Shown: positions 8,523 to 16,306 of the stretch, piece by piece
Position numbering within the stretch: the first letter of the stretch is position 1
Layout of the letters: every line of letters starts with the position of its first letter
The notes under the pieces: model-generated
The model's database searches: none
Told to the model about the DNA's origin: nothing
What the model saw: only the letters and a program-made list of their open reading frames with translations
Made by a program: the position numbers and the translations under genes
From: Megasphaera elsdenii
Lineage (GTDB): Bacteria > Bacillota > Negativicutes > Veillonellales > Megasphaeraceae
NCBI RefSeq assembly: GCF_020539865.1
Contig: NZ_JAJBQV010000001.1
Span: 1 to 64,000 of the forward strand
Reading direction: 5' to 3'
Length of the DNA stretch: 64,000 nucleotides

Positions 8523-8912
8523 TTACGGGAAAATCGTAAGACCAGCCGTATTCGCACTGTCGCTGACATACGTGATAAACGTCGGGGCAAAGAGGCAGAT
8601 GGAGATAGCAAAGATTAGGACGATGAACTTCTGCGTACCGCCGCCGTGGTTGCCGGAAAAGAGGGCAAGACCGGCACCGACGATGCCGAGGATGCCGAGG
8701 ACCATCGGAATAGGGCCAGACAGCTGGCCGGCTAAGTTTTTCAGGAATTTAGTCCAAGGCCAGTCCCAATCACTCGCTGTGTATGTACCGTCATCTTGGG
8801 CAAAAGCTGACAGAACTGGCGAGCAGGAGATAAAGGCAGCCGCGGCGGCCGTCTTAGCGAGGTAGCCTTCCCGGAGGCGGCTCCATACGCGGGTAGCTTG
8901 GTTGCGTTTCAT
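8523..8912 (-). CDS. virB2: VirB2/TrbC-family pilin precursor
   Basis: About 129 residues with a long signal region (AKTAAAAAFI...VLSAFA) probably cleaved after AFA, followed by two hydrophobic segments (ISGPIPMVLGILGIVGAG-like and KFIVLIFAISICLFAPTF) separated by a short glycine-rich loop, the normal layout of VirB2/TrbC major pilins. ATG 8912 is preferred over 8930 because GGAGGA lies eight bases upstream. It would form the conjugative pilus or a surface adhesion filament. Confidence 0.88.
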   Translation of the reverse strand: MKRNQATRVWSRLREGYLAKTAAAAAFISCSPVLSAFAQDDGTYTASDWDWPWTKFLKNLAGQLSGPIPMVLGILGIVGAGLALFSGNHGGGTQKFIVLIFAISICLFAPTFITYVSDSANTAGLTIFP

Positions 8913-8965
8913 GATAAAATCCTCCTTCAAGAGATAGATAAGGGATAAAAGAGAAAAGATGAAAA

Positions 8966-9967
8966 CTACGCGGCATCCGGCCCGTCCTTAGGGACATGCC
9001 GGATGAGGTACTGCTGGCTGGCGTCGTCATAGCGATCGACTTCGATGATGTCGTTCACGACGCGGCCCTTGCGGCCGCCGCCGAGATCGACATGGGAAAT
9101 CCCGACGACGACGTCGATGGCTTCGCCGATGAGGTCCTTTAGATCCCCCGACGAATCCGGGTCTTCCTGGGCGAGGCTTTTGATACGGGACAGGCCCTGT
9201 TCGGCCGAGTTGGCGTGGACCGTGCAGGCCCCGCCTTCATGGCCGGTATTCCAAGCCTTGAGCATGGTATAAGCCGCCCCGTCGCGGACTTCGCCGACGA
9301 CGATGCGATCCGGGCTCCGGCGCATGCAGTCCATGAGGAGCCTCGTCATGTTGTACTTGATACCCTGCTTGTTCGTTTCCTGTTTCGTGAACATGGGCGA
9401 ATAATCATCGGCCGGGCACTGGAGTTCAGGGAGATCCTCCAGGCTGATGATCCGGTGGTACGGCGAGATCCGTGCGATGGCATCGAGGATGGCGTTCAGG
9501 AAGGTCGTCTTCCCCGTGCCGGTCCCGCCGACAATGAGGATATTCTTCCGCTTGGCGATGGCCTTTTCGAGATATTCCTTGTAATACGGCGTCAGCGTCC
9601 CATTTTCGACATAATCGGAAAGCGTGAAAATCTTAAGGGCCTGTTTACGCAGATTGAACTGTGGATTACGGACGATCGGCGGAAGCTCGCCCTGGAAACG
9701 GGAGCGGTACTCCCGGATTTCCGTCGATACCGACGGGATCTCTTCATTGACGACCTTGCCGCCGTGACCGGCGACGAATTCGATGAAGGCCCGGACCTCA
9801 TCCGGCGGCATGTAGCAGTTCGTCTTGACTTTGCCTTCCGTCTGCGACTGGTAACGGAGGTACCCGTCGTCGTTGATATAGATTTCGGTGATGTCCTTGC
9901 GGCGGACCAGCCGGACGATGGGGTTCGGGATAATCCCGTCGAGGGCCGTGGTATCTGCGTGTGACAC
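8966..9967 (-). CDS. virB11: VirB11/TrbB-family T4SS ATPase
   Basis: 333 residues. Walker A VGGTGTGKTTFLNAIL is at about residue 146, followed by the Asp box RIISLEDLPELQ, a His box GHEGGACTVHANSA and Walker B-like RIVVGEVRDGAA, all standard for VirB11/TrbB/PulE ATPases. It forms a hexameric ring at the inner membrane that switches the machine between pilus growth and DNA transfer. The start is GTG 9967, whose G is shared with the TAG stop of the upstream gene (TAGTG), so the two are coupled. Confidence 0.93.
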   Translation of the reverse strand: MSHADTTALDGIIPNPIVRLVRRKDITEIYINDDGYLRYQSQTEGKVKTNCYMPPDEVRAFIEFVAGHGGKVVNEEIPSVSTEIREYRSRFQGELPPIVRNPQFNLRKQALKIFTLSDYVENGTLTPYYKEYLEKAIAKRKNILIVGGTGTGKTTFLNAILDAIARISPYHRIISLEDLPELQCPADDYSPMFTKQETNKQGIKYNMTRLLMDCMRRSPDRIVVGEVRDGAAYTMLKAWNTGHEGGACTVHANSAEQGLSRIKSLAQEDPDSSGDLKDLIGEAIDVVVGISHVDLGGGRKGRVVNDIIEVDRYDDASQQYLIRHVPKDGPDAA

Positions 9968-10395
9968 TATACAGCTTCACTTCCTTCCAAAGAGGGACTT
10001 TGTGGCATTTCGGCAGGAGCATCCGCCGGCGTTTCATCCAAAGCCGGATCCCCTTCGGGGATCGGCTGGATCTTACGTCCCTTGCAGAACTGGACGTAGC
10101 GCTGCCGCCAGCCCTGGCAGCGTTCATTCATCGTAATATCCGGCGTCGATGCGAGGAAGTCCTTGCATTCGAGGATACAGCCGATGAGCAGATCCTGCCG
10201 CTTTGTCGGAAAGTCCGTCCACTGGACGAGCTGGGTCAGGTACTGGTACTCGCCGTCTTTCAGCTGACGGGAGAGCCGTTCCATCTCGCGGTGGTTGTCG
10301 GACATCTTCTGCTGGAACCGTTCCTGTTCGTTCTGCCGTTTCCGTATCTGGTTACGGATCTTATCCAGCTGGCTGGCGCTGATTTGTTGACCCAT
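9967..10395 (-). CDS. Unknown coiled-coil protein between virD4 and virB11
   Basis: 142 residues, not recognised. Residues 1-50 are charged and helical (KIRNQIRKRQNEQERFQQKM), likely a coiled coil; the middle holds Trp and Cys residues (CILECKDFL, CQGWRQRY) and the tail is acidic and Pro-rich. No membrane segment. ATG 10395 has AGGAGGT at good spacing. Its place between the coupling protein and VirB11 genes, with a stop overlapping the VirB11 start, suggests a cytoplasmic accessory factor of transfer. Confidence 0.65.
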   Translation of the reverse strand: MGQQISASQLDKIRNQIRKRQNEQERFQQKMSDNHREMERLSRQLKDGEYQYLTQLVQWTDFPTKRQDLLIGCILECKDFLASTPDITMNERCQGWRQRYVQFCKGRKIQPIPEGDPALDETPADAPAEMPQSPSLEGSEAV

Positions 10396-10410
10396 GAGGG
10401 TACCTCCTTT

Positions 10411-12837
10411 CTACTGGGATTCTCCCGAAGAGGGCGGGGGCGCGGCCTGTTTCTGCTTGGCCTTTTCCTGCTCGGCTACGGTCTGGTAGTGAAGGGCCGG
10501 CGTAGAAGGAGCGGCGTCCAAAGAAGCCGCCTTCGGAGCCTTCTTTGGCTTCTTCGCCTCCCGGATGGCCCGGAGCTTTTCCTCCCGTTTGGGGTTGGCG
10601 TTATGCTCCGGATCCACCCGGATGACGTCGGAGACCGGCGGGGCGTCCATCAGTTTCTTCGTGAAGAATTTATTTTCGTAATATTTGATCTTATCGGTTA
10701 AAACCGGCGGCGAACCCGAAGCGACGATGATTTCCTGATCGCCCAGGCGTTTCAGTTCGTCCGCCGTCATGAGGGCACGTCCCGTCTGGGACGTGCTGTG
10801 GCTCGTATTGCCGAAGAACCCCTGGCCGTCGGATTTCGATTCCGACTCGACTTCGATGGTCTCGTTGCCGAGGAGCTGTTCAGCGTACTTGCCCGTGTCG
10901 TTATCGTTCGGCGCGTAGAAGATTTGCAAATGGCAGTTCATGAGAATCTGGTTGTCCTTGCCGTAGATGCCATTGATCTGCGGCAGGCCCTGGTTGATGA
11001 GGAAGACCTTCATGCCATAGCCGGCAATGTAGGAAAGCGTTGCGGCGAAGCTCTGGAGGTTCCCCAAGGAGGAGAATTCGTCCATAAGGAACAAGCACTT
11101 ATGCTTATACTTGGCCTTCGCCTGGCCGTTCTTGTATTCGCCGATGCTCCGGGCGTGATGGCGGACCATCATTTCAAAGAAGAGGCGGAAGATCGGCGCC
11201 AGACGCAAGAGGTCCGACGGCGGCGTGACCAGGTACAAGCTGACGGGCTTCTTATAGTTCATGATGTCGTCGATGCAGAAATCACTCACCGACGTATTCA
11301 TGGAAAGGACCGGATCCAGGTACTCCTTGAGGGCCGTGTTGGCCGTCGAGACGATGCTTCCCAGTTCGTTATCGGGCTTCTTCGAGATTTCGATGAACGC
11401 CTGGCCGACGATGGGATGGGTATAGGGGTTTTCCTTGAAATTCGCTCCGGGATAGAGCTGATGGAGATCGTCCGGCGTGAACCGGCGCTTGACGTACTGG
11501 CAACTCTTCGTGTCCCATTCGTCGATTTCGATGCCGTCCTTCGGGACGTGCTCGAAATCCGTCAGGGTCTGGATGGCCGTGACGAAATCCTGGACGGAGA
11601 TTTCCTCTTCGTCGTAATAGGGATTGCCCTCGTCGTCCTCCTTCATCGTCGGCGCCGACACGGCTTTCAGGAAGCTTGCCACCGTGTACAGATTCGGCGG
11701 GTTCGGATAGAGATCCGGCCGCGAGAAGTGGGCGTACTTTAAATGCAGGATGACGGCCATGATGACGTTGGCGGCGTTCGCCGTCCAGTGGTCGGGCTTG
11801 CCCTTGCCTTCGTAGTCGGCAAGGACGGCGGCGAGGTTCTGGGCCATGGAGACTTCCATGGGATCGCCGATCCGGATCTCATCCAGCGGGTTCCAGCGGG
11901 CACTCGATCCGTCGTCGGCCGTCGGCTCGAACTTGATCGTCTTCTGGCCCATGCGGTAGTGCCGGTAGCCGGCGGTGATGCCCCAGTTTTCGGACTTGAT
12001 GTCGTTGACGATGGTGCTCGCCTTCCAGCCGCCGAGGAGCGTCGGAACGATGAGGCCGACGCCTTTCCCGGAACGGGTCGGTGCGATGACGGCCAGGTGC
12101 TTGTTGGAATTGTCGCGCAGGTAGAAGTGCGACAGGTGCGTGTACCACGAGAAGCATTTCTTATACGGCAGGCTGTAGAAGTAATACGTGAACTTGTCGT
12201 CCTTCTTGGCGTCGTAGCTCCGGGAGAGCTCCGTGACTTTTGCTTCTTCCGCCAAGATGGCTTTCTGGAGGCGCTTCTTTACGGGAGTGCTGTCCGTCTC
12301 GTCGAGTCTTGCCCGCAGGTGCGCGAGCTTTTCGGCTTCCTTGTCGCGCTTCTTGTCGCGCTTCTTGTCGAAATCCATTTCCGCGAAGCTTTCCTTTTCC
12401 TTCTTCCGGATCTCGAGCTTACGTAAAAGCTTCGTGAGATTCCGTTTCCACGACGAGTCGTAGAGCCCGATGACGACGCCGGATCCGGAGATGAGATCCA
12501 TCTTGAGGAGATCCGGGTACTTCGCCCAGCGGGCACTGCCGTGACTCGTAAGCGGCGCCTTCGGCCGGAAGAGGAACAGGATCGCCAGCATAAGGAGCGC
12601 CCCGCCGAAGATCCAGAGCAGACTACTTTGGAAAAGGTGCGGGATGTACGGATGGTACAGCCGGTACCACGAGAAGATCTGGAACGGTCCGTAGACGGGA
12701 GAGCCACCCATCGTAAGGAGCGGTTCCCCCAGGAACTGGACGTCGTAATGGACCTTCTCAGCGAGCGACTGCGTCGCCATCCAGGTGCCCCCGAAGGGGC
12801 AGAGGAGAGAGAGGAGAAAAATCGTTCCCTTATTCAT
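10411..12837 (-). CDS. virD4: VirD4/TraG-family type IV coupling protein
   Basis: 808 residues, longer than most VirD4 proteins. Two N-terminal membrane segments (about 5-22 and 50-70), a charged coiled stretch near 130-200 (KKRDKKRDKEAEK), Walker A AVIAPTRSGKGVGLIVPTLL at about 250 and Walker B KCLFLMDEFSSLG at about 580, then a Lys/Ala/Pro-rich tail. It links the relaxase-DNA complex to the secretion channel. The start ATG overlaps the virB10 stop by eight bases (ATGAATAA). The inserted coiled stretch between the membrane part and the ATPase is unusual in length. Confidence 0.92.
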   Translation of the reverse strand: MNKGTIFLLSLLCPFGGTWMATQSLAEKVHYDVQFLGEPLLTMGGSPVYGPFQIFSWYRLYHPYIPHLFQSSLLWIFGGALLMLAILFLFRPKAPLTSHGSARWAKYPDLLKMDLISGSGVVIGLYDSSWKRNLTKLLRKLEIRKKEKESFAEMDFDKKRDKKRDKEAEKLAHLRARLDETDSTPVKKRLQKAILAEEAKVTELSRSYDAKKDDKFTYYFYSLPYKKCFSWYTHLSHFYLRDNSNKHLAVIAPTRSGKGVGLIVPTLLGGWKASTIVNDIKSENWGITAGYRHYRMGQKTIKFEPTADDGSSARWNPLDEIRIGDPMEVSMAQNLAAVLADYEGKGKPDHWTANAANVIMAVILHLKYAHFSRPDLYPNPPNLYTVASFLKAVSAPTMKEDDEGNPYYDEEEISVQDFVTAIQTLTDFEHVPKDGIEIDEWDTKSCQYVKRRFTPDDLHQLYPGANFKENPYTHPIVGQAFIEISKKPDNELGSIVSTANTALKEYLDPVLSMNTSVSDFCIDDIMNYKKPVSLYLVTPPSDLLRLAPIFRLFFEMMVRHHARSIGEYKNGQAKAKYKHKCLFLMDEFSSLGNLQSFAATLSYIAGYGMKVFLINQGLPQINGIYGKDNQILMNCHLQIFYAPNDNDTGKYAEQLLGNETIEVESESKSDGQGFFGNTSHSTSQTGRALMTADELKRLGDQEIIVASGSPPVLTDKIKYYENKFFTKKLMDAPPVSDVIRVDPEHNANPKREEKLRAIREAKKPKKAPKAASLDAAPSTPALHYQTVAEQEKAKQKQAAPPPSSGESQ

Positions 12838-14350
12838 TCAGATCACGGAGCATGAGGTCCTGATTGATGAAGATGCTAAAGGCCGTGCCCGGACGGATGG
12901 TGATCGTCGCTTCCTGATCGGCCGCGCGATCGACGAGCTTGCTCGCCGCCTGCATGACCTGGGCGACGGCACCCGATACGGCTTCCTGGCCGGGACTGCG
13001 GTTGTCATCACCGGAGGTGTTGCCCGTCGCGGACTGGGCGGCGGCCCCGAGGATACTGGTCAAGAAAGCGCTGCGGAAAATGGATCCCGAGTGCTGTGTA
13101 TACTGGTCCTTCATGCCCGGCATGCCTGTCCCGTCGATGGCGTTCTGGTTCGGGAGTTGGATGCTCGTGCCGTCCGGTAAAATGATCCGGTTGAAGACGA
13201 CACCGATACGCGCGTTGCCGCGGCTGCCGGCCTTGCCGGACGTGCCGATGATACGGCTTCCCTGCGGAATCAATAGGTGCATGCCCGTCTGGCTGTCGTA
13301 GACATCCTGACGGACTTCGGCGACGACATCGCTTCCCGGGACGTCACTGGTGATCCCCGTAAGGAGCGTCGCCGGGATGACCGATCCGGCACGGAGGGCA
13401 CACATAGCACCGCCCAATCCGGCATCATTTTCGAGGTACGTCGCATCGGAAGACGAAGCCTTCGAAGCGTCTGCCGAAGGCGCCGAGCCGGTGACGTTCG
13501 TCCCGGTGGCACTGGCCTGTTTCAGCATGGCCTGCGTTGCCTGGACGGCGGTCTTGAAGGCGATGGAACTATTCATGGCTTCGGCCTCAGCCTTGGCAGC
13601 TTCCTGGGCGGCCTTGTCCGCCGCGGACTCCTTGGTGATGCTGACGCTGGCCGCAGAAGAAGACGGACGAGCCGGCGCGGGAGCTGCGGCCGGCGCGGAC
13701 GAATAGGAACCCGCCGGGGCACTTGCGGCACTGCTTCGGACAGCCGGCGTGGCGGCCGGAGCCGATGAGGTGTTCGCGTATTTTTCTTTATAGTTCGTCC
13801 CTGCAGGACGGGCGGCGGCCGCGGTGGCCGTGACGGGTTTCGTTGTCGTGCCGTAGCCGTGGTTGGCCCCCTGAGGGGCTTTGGGCTGGCCGTTCGCTTT
13901 GGCGTCTTTCGCGGCCTTTTGATCTTCGTACTTCGAGATTTCGCCGTACGATCCTGGGAGCCCGTTCGGCGAGACCTGGGCGACCTGTTTTGTATTAGTC
14001 TGCTTCTTCGCAGATGTGCCAGACGAGCTGAACATGGTGTTCGCGAGGACCGCCCCGACGGCGACGACGGCGACGGCCGCGCCGGCCCCGAGGATGGTCT
14101 TACGCTTGAGCATCTTGGCATTGCTGCCTTCTTCTTCCTCGTCTTCCGGCATCTCCATATCGTCCTCTTCTTCCGGGTCATAATCCGGTGTGACGTACGA
14201 CCGATCGAGGTCCTCTTGGGTCAGTTTCTGGAGCTCTACCGTGTCCTGGAACTCGCCTTCTTCGTCGCGGTGGCGGAAGTGGTTCACCTTCTTCCGGCAC
14301 CGTTCTAGGATGTCGAGGAGCGGGCCTGGCAGGTTATGGTTCAGGTTCAT
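12830..14350 (-). CDS. virB10: VirB10/TrbI-family T4SS channel protein
   Basis: 506 residues: a cytoplasmic N-terminus with an acidic patch (DYDPEEEDDMEMPEDEEEE), one membrane segment about 85-107, a long Ala/Pro/Ser-rich periplasmic linker to about 260, and a C-terminal TrbI/VirB10 domain (AEVRQDVYDSQTGMHLLIPQ, GTSGKAGSRGNARIGVVFNR, IFINQDLMLRDL). VirB10 spans inner and outer membranes of diderm cells, which fits a diderm host. SD AGGAGGTGA precedes ATG 14350; it overlaps virB9 by four bases. Confidence 0.92.
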   Translation of the reverse strand: MNLNHNLPGPLLDILERCRKKVNHFRHRDEEGEFQDTVELQKLTQEDLDRSYVTPDYDPEEEDDMEMPEDEEEEGSNAKMLKRKTILGAGAAVAVVAVGAVLANTMFSSSGTSAKKQTNTKQVAQVSPNGLPGSYGEISKYEDQKAAKDAKANGQPKAPQGANHGYGTTTKPVTATAAAARPAGTNYKEKYANTSSAPAATPAVRSSAASAPAGSYSSAPAAAPAPARPSSSAASVSITKESAADKAAQEAAKAEAEAMNSSIAFKTAVQATQAMLKQASATGTNVTGSAPSADASKASSSDATYLENDAGLGGAMCALRAGSVIPATLLTGITSDVPGSDVVAEVRQDVYDSQTGMHLLIPQGSRIIGTSGKAGSRGNARIGVVFNRIILPDGTSIQLPNQNAIDGTGMPGMKDQYTQHSGSIFRSAFLTSILGAAAQSATGNTSGDDNRSPGQEAVSGAVAQVMQAASKLVDRAADQEATITIRPGTAFSIFINQDLMLRDLNE

Positions 14351-15198
14351 TTCGTGTCACCTCCTCCTGGTTGTAATACCGGCTGATACAAGTCGTTTTT
14401 GTCCGACGGATAGATATCGACATAGGACTCACTGGAGTAGCGGAGCCGGGCGTGGGTGAAGACGCGATCGGCGATGAAATATCCGTCTCGGTAGCGGTAA
14501 TTGACGAGCTCTTCCTTATTGCGATCGTTCACGCGATAGAGCGTCGGCTGATCGTACTTATTAGACTTCGGCATGTGGATGTACGTGCGGGTCCCATCGT
14601 CGAAGATTTCCGTCGGCAGGACGTCGCTCGTGAGCTTGCCGTGCTTCTTCAATTTATAATTCCGGTTGATGGATTTGAGGACGTACGTGTCGCCCTTCTT
14701 CACCGTGTACATATCGAGGAAGTTCTTTTCGGCCTTGTTCTTGTAGGGCAGGGGATGGTCGACGAGCTTCTTGAAGCTGACGTCTTCCGGGAACTCCCAT
14801 TCGACGATAGGCGTGTAGTCCCCATCGTTGGCTACGACATATAACCGGTAGCTGTGCTGATCGGTATTGATGATCATATTGGTGGCGATCCCAGAGCGCA
14901 AAGGCTTGATGTAGATGTGGGTCACATTGCCCACATTCGACTGATCGATGAGCCAGCGTTTCGTATCGCCGCCGCCGATGAACGTGACCTTCTCTCCGGC
15001 GCGAAGGGTGATGTCGGACAGGTAGCCGACATGGGTATGGACTTCAAAAAGGGAATCGGGTTTATAGGTGTAGACGACCTTGGCAGCCTGGCAGTCGCCG
15101 TCGCTGGCTTCATACGTCGACTTATCCATGGCAAAGCTCGTCGAAAGACAGCCAAGGCAGGCCGCCAGCACCAGCCCGGTCTTTAGGGTATGTGTCAT
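14347..15198 (-). CDS. virB9: VirB9/TrbG-family T4SS outer-membrane-complex protein
   Basis: 283 residues with a cleavable signal peptide (LVLAACLGCLSTSFA) and the VirB9/TrbG pattern: beta-rich N-terminal domain (HTHVGYLSDITLRAGEKV, a hallmark), IYIKPLRSGIATNMII, then a C-terminal domain with DVLPTEIFDDGTRTYI. It forms the outer-membrane core with VirB10 (VirB7 lipoprotein not seen). It overlaps both virB8 and virB10 by four bases. Confidence 0.9.
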   Translation of the reverse strand: MTHTLKTGLVLAACLGCLSTSFAMDKSTYEASDGDCQAAKVVYTYKPDSLFEVHTHVGYLSDITLRAGEKVTFIGGGDTKRWLIDQSNVGNVTHIYIKPLRSGIATNMIINTDQHSYRLYVVANDGDYTPIVEWEFPEDVSFKKLVDHPLPYKNKAEKNFLDMYTVKKGDTYVLKSINRNYKLKKHGKLTSDVLPTEIFDDGTRTYIHMPKSNKYDQPTLYRVNDRNKEELVNYRYRDGYFIADRVFTHARLRYSSESYVDIYPSDKNDLYQPVLQPGGGDTK

Positions 15199-15932
15199 TT
15201 TGCGGCCTCCTTAACGTCCGTCGCAGCTTCCAGGGCAAAGGTCATGTCCTTGATCTTGAGCCCGAGCGGATTAATGAGTAATTCCTGTTCTTTCGTAGGC
15301 GGATCGACGATGACCGTGAAAAGGGCGACGTAATGTTTCTGCTTATCGGGCGCCACTTCACTGCCACCAGTGATCGAGAAATCCCGTTCGACCCAGCGGA
15401 CCTGGTAGACGTTCTTCGTCCCCGGCTGGAGCTGGATAGAAGTGATGACCGGCTGGACCGTCATCTTACCGAGCTTCGTCGTCGGGTTGTCCTGCTTGTA
15501 GAGGGCCGTGAGTTTCGCACCGCCTTCCTGCGTCAGGAAGTGCTGCGCCTTGTCCCAGTTGTTCTTGTACTGGACGGGGTCCATGGGGACGCCGCGGGTG
15601 TCCATGATGAACTGACCCAGAAAATGGGTGATCTCTGCTTCACGCGGCGAGTAGTTCGTCGCCTTGAGCTGGCCGCCTGTTTCGACCTGGCCGGTGGCAT
15701 TATCGACGCGGACGACATAGGTCTTGTAGTTGTACGTCGTTGCTACCAGCACCGTCGCTACGACGCAGATGCCGCAGAGGATACTAAGGTACCGGTTGAG
15801 CTTCCGGGCATGGGTCAGATCCCGCAGGGCGTTCGCGATATCGTCTCCGTAGTGACCATGGTAGGTCTTTTCCAGCGGGTCCGTCGGATTGCCTTTCGGC
15901 GGGGTGGAATGATTAGGGAACACATATTTCAT
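15195..15932 (-). CDS. virB8: VirB8/TrbF-family T4SS protein, first gene of the operon
   Basis: 245 residues. A cytoplasmic N-terminus, one membrane segment about 44-63 (RYLSILCGICVVATVLVATT), then a periplasmic VirB8-type domain (YVVRVDNATGQ, NPTTKLGKMTVQPVITSIQL, YQVRWVERDFS). VirB8 is an inner-membrane assembly factor. SD AAAGGAG lies before ATG 15932 and a promoter lies just upstream (15957-15985), so this gene opens the minus-strand transfer operon that runs to 4539. Confidence 0.9.
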   Translation of the reverse strand: MKYVFPNHSTPPKGNPTDPLEKTYHGHYGDDIANALRDLTHARKLNRYLSILCGICVVATVLVATTYNYKTYVVRVDNATGQVETGGQLKATNYSPREAEITHFLGQFIMDTRGVPMDPVQYKNNWDKAQHFLTQEGGAKLTALYKQDNPTTKLGKMTVQPVITSIQLQPGTKNVYQVRWVERDFSITGGSEVAPDKQKHYVALFTVIVDPPTKEQELLINPLGLKIKDMTFALEAATDVKEAAK

Positions 15933-15956
15933 CTCCTTTCTGTCGAGATTAACACA

Positions 15957-15985
15957 AAAATAGCATATTTTATTTTTAAATACAA
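15957..15985 (-). promoter_or_regulatory. Promoter of the T4SS operon
   Basis: On the minus strand TTGTAT (15985-15980), a 17-base spacer and TATTTT (15962-15957) preceded by TGC, i.e. an extended -10. The spacer ends in ATATGC and so carries a half site of the motif also found at 22989-23008 and near 16050. Confidence 0.6.
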
Positions 15986-16081
15986 TATCTATAAATGGCT
16001 TAAAACGGCACTTTAAAAACGAGTTTCCAAAAAAATCTTTATAGTAAATTTGCTATATTGATGGTAAAAAACCAAAGGATA

Positions 16082-16090
16082 TGTTATAAT
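16082..16090 (+). promoter_or_regulatory. Extended -10 promoter toward the relaxase gene
   Basis: TGTTATAAT is a perfect extended -10 box; a convincing -35 at 17 bases is missing. Transcription would cross the oriT hairpins and then the relaxase gene. A TTGCTATATT half site lies about 35 bases upstream. Confidence 0.55.
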
Positions 16091-16119
16091 TTGATAAGCG
16101 AAGCGAATCAAAAGACTCA

Positions 16120-16155
16120 CAAATGCGCACTTAACTATTCGTCCCGAATAGGTGC
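16120..16155 (-). other. Predicted oriT (MOBQ, IncQ/pGO1-like)
   Basis: On the minus strand a 7-bp inverted repeat (16151-16145 with 16141-16135, 3-base loop) is followed at once by TTAAGTGCGCATTT. The TAAGTGCGC sequence next to an inverted repeat is the nick region known from RSF1010/R1162, pGO1 and pIP501. The nick would fall between 16125 and 16124. The minus strand would then lead with the T4SS genes and the relaxase gene would enter last. The site lies 150 bases before a MOBQ relaxase gene, which is its expected partner. Confidence 0.75.
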
Positions 16156-16156
16156 G

Positions 16157-16228
16157 CTTCCGCCTCGCGGAAGAGGGGGGGGCCGCGACCCGTCGCGGAA
16201 GCCTACGGCTTGGGCCCTAAAGGCCCAA
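16157..16228. other. Cluster of three short hairpins between oriT and relaxase gene
   Basis: Three perfect stem-loops follow the oriT: CTTCCGC/GCGGAAG (16157-16173), CCGCGA/TCGCGG (16183-16198) and TTGGGCC/GGCCCAA (16210-16228). None has a U run. They lie in the relaxase 5' untranslated region and could be accessory protein-binding sites of oriT or mRNA structures. The rest of the 15933-16306 gap is AT-rich promoter DNA. Confidence 0.5.
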
Positions 16229-16306
16229 AAAGAGGCCCAAAGAAACCCTGAAAAAAATCTCAGTTTCTTCGATTTTTTTTGTAAATCCTGAAAGGAGGAA
16301 GCCGGT

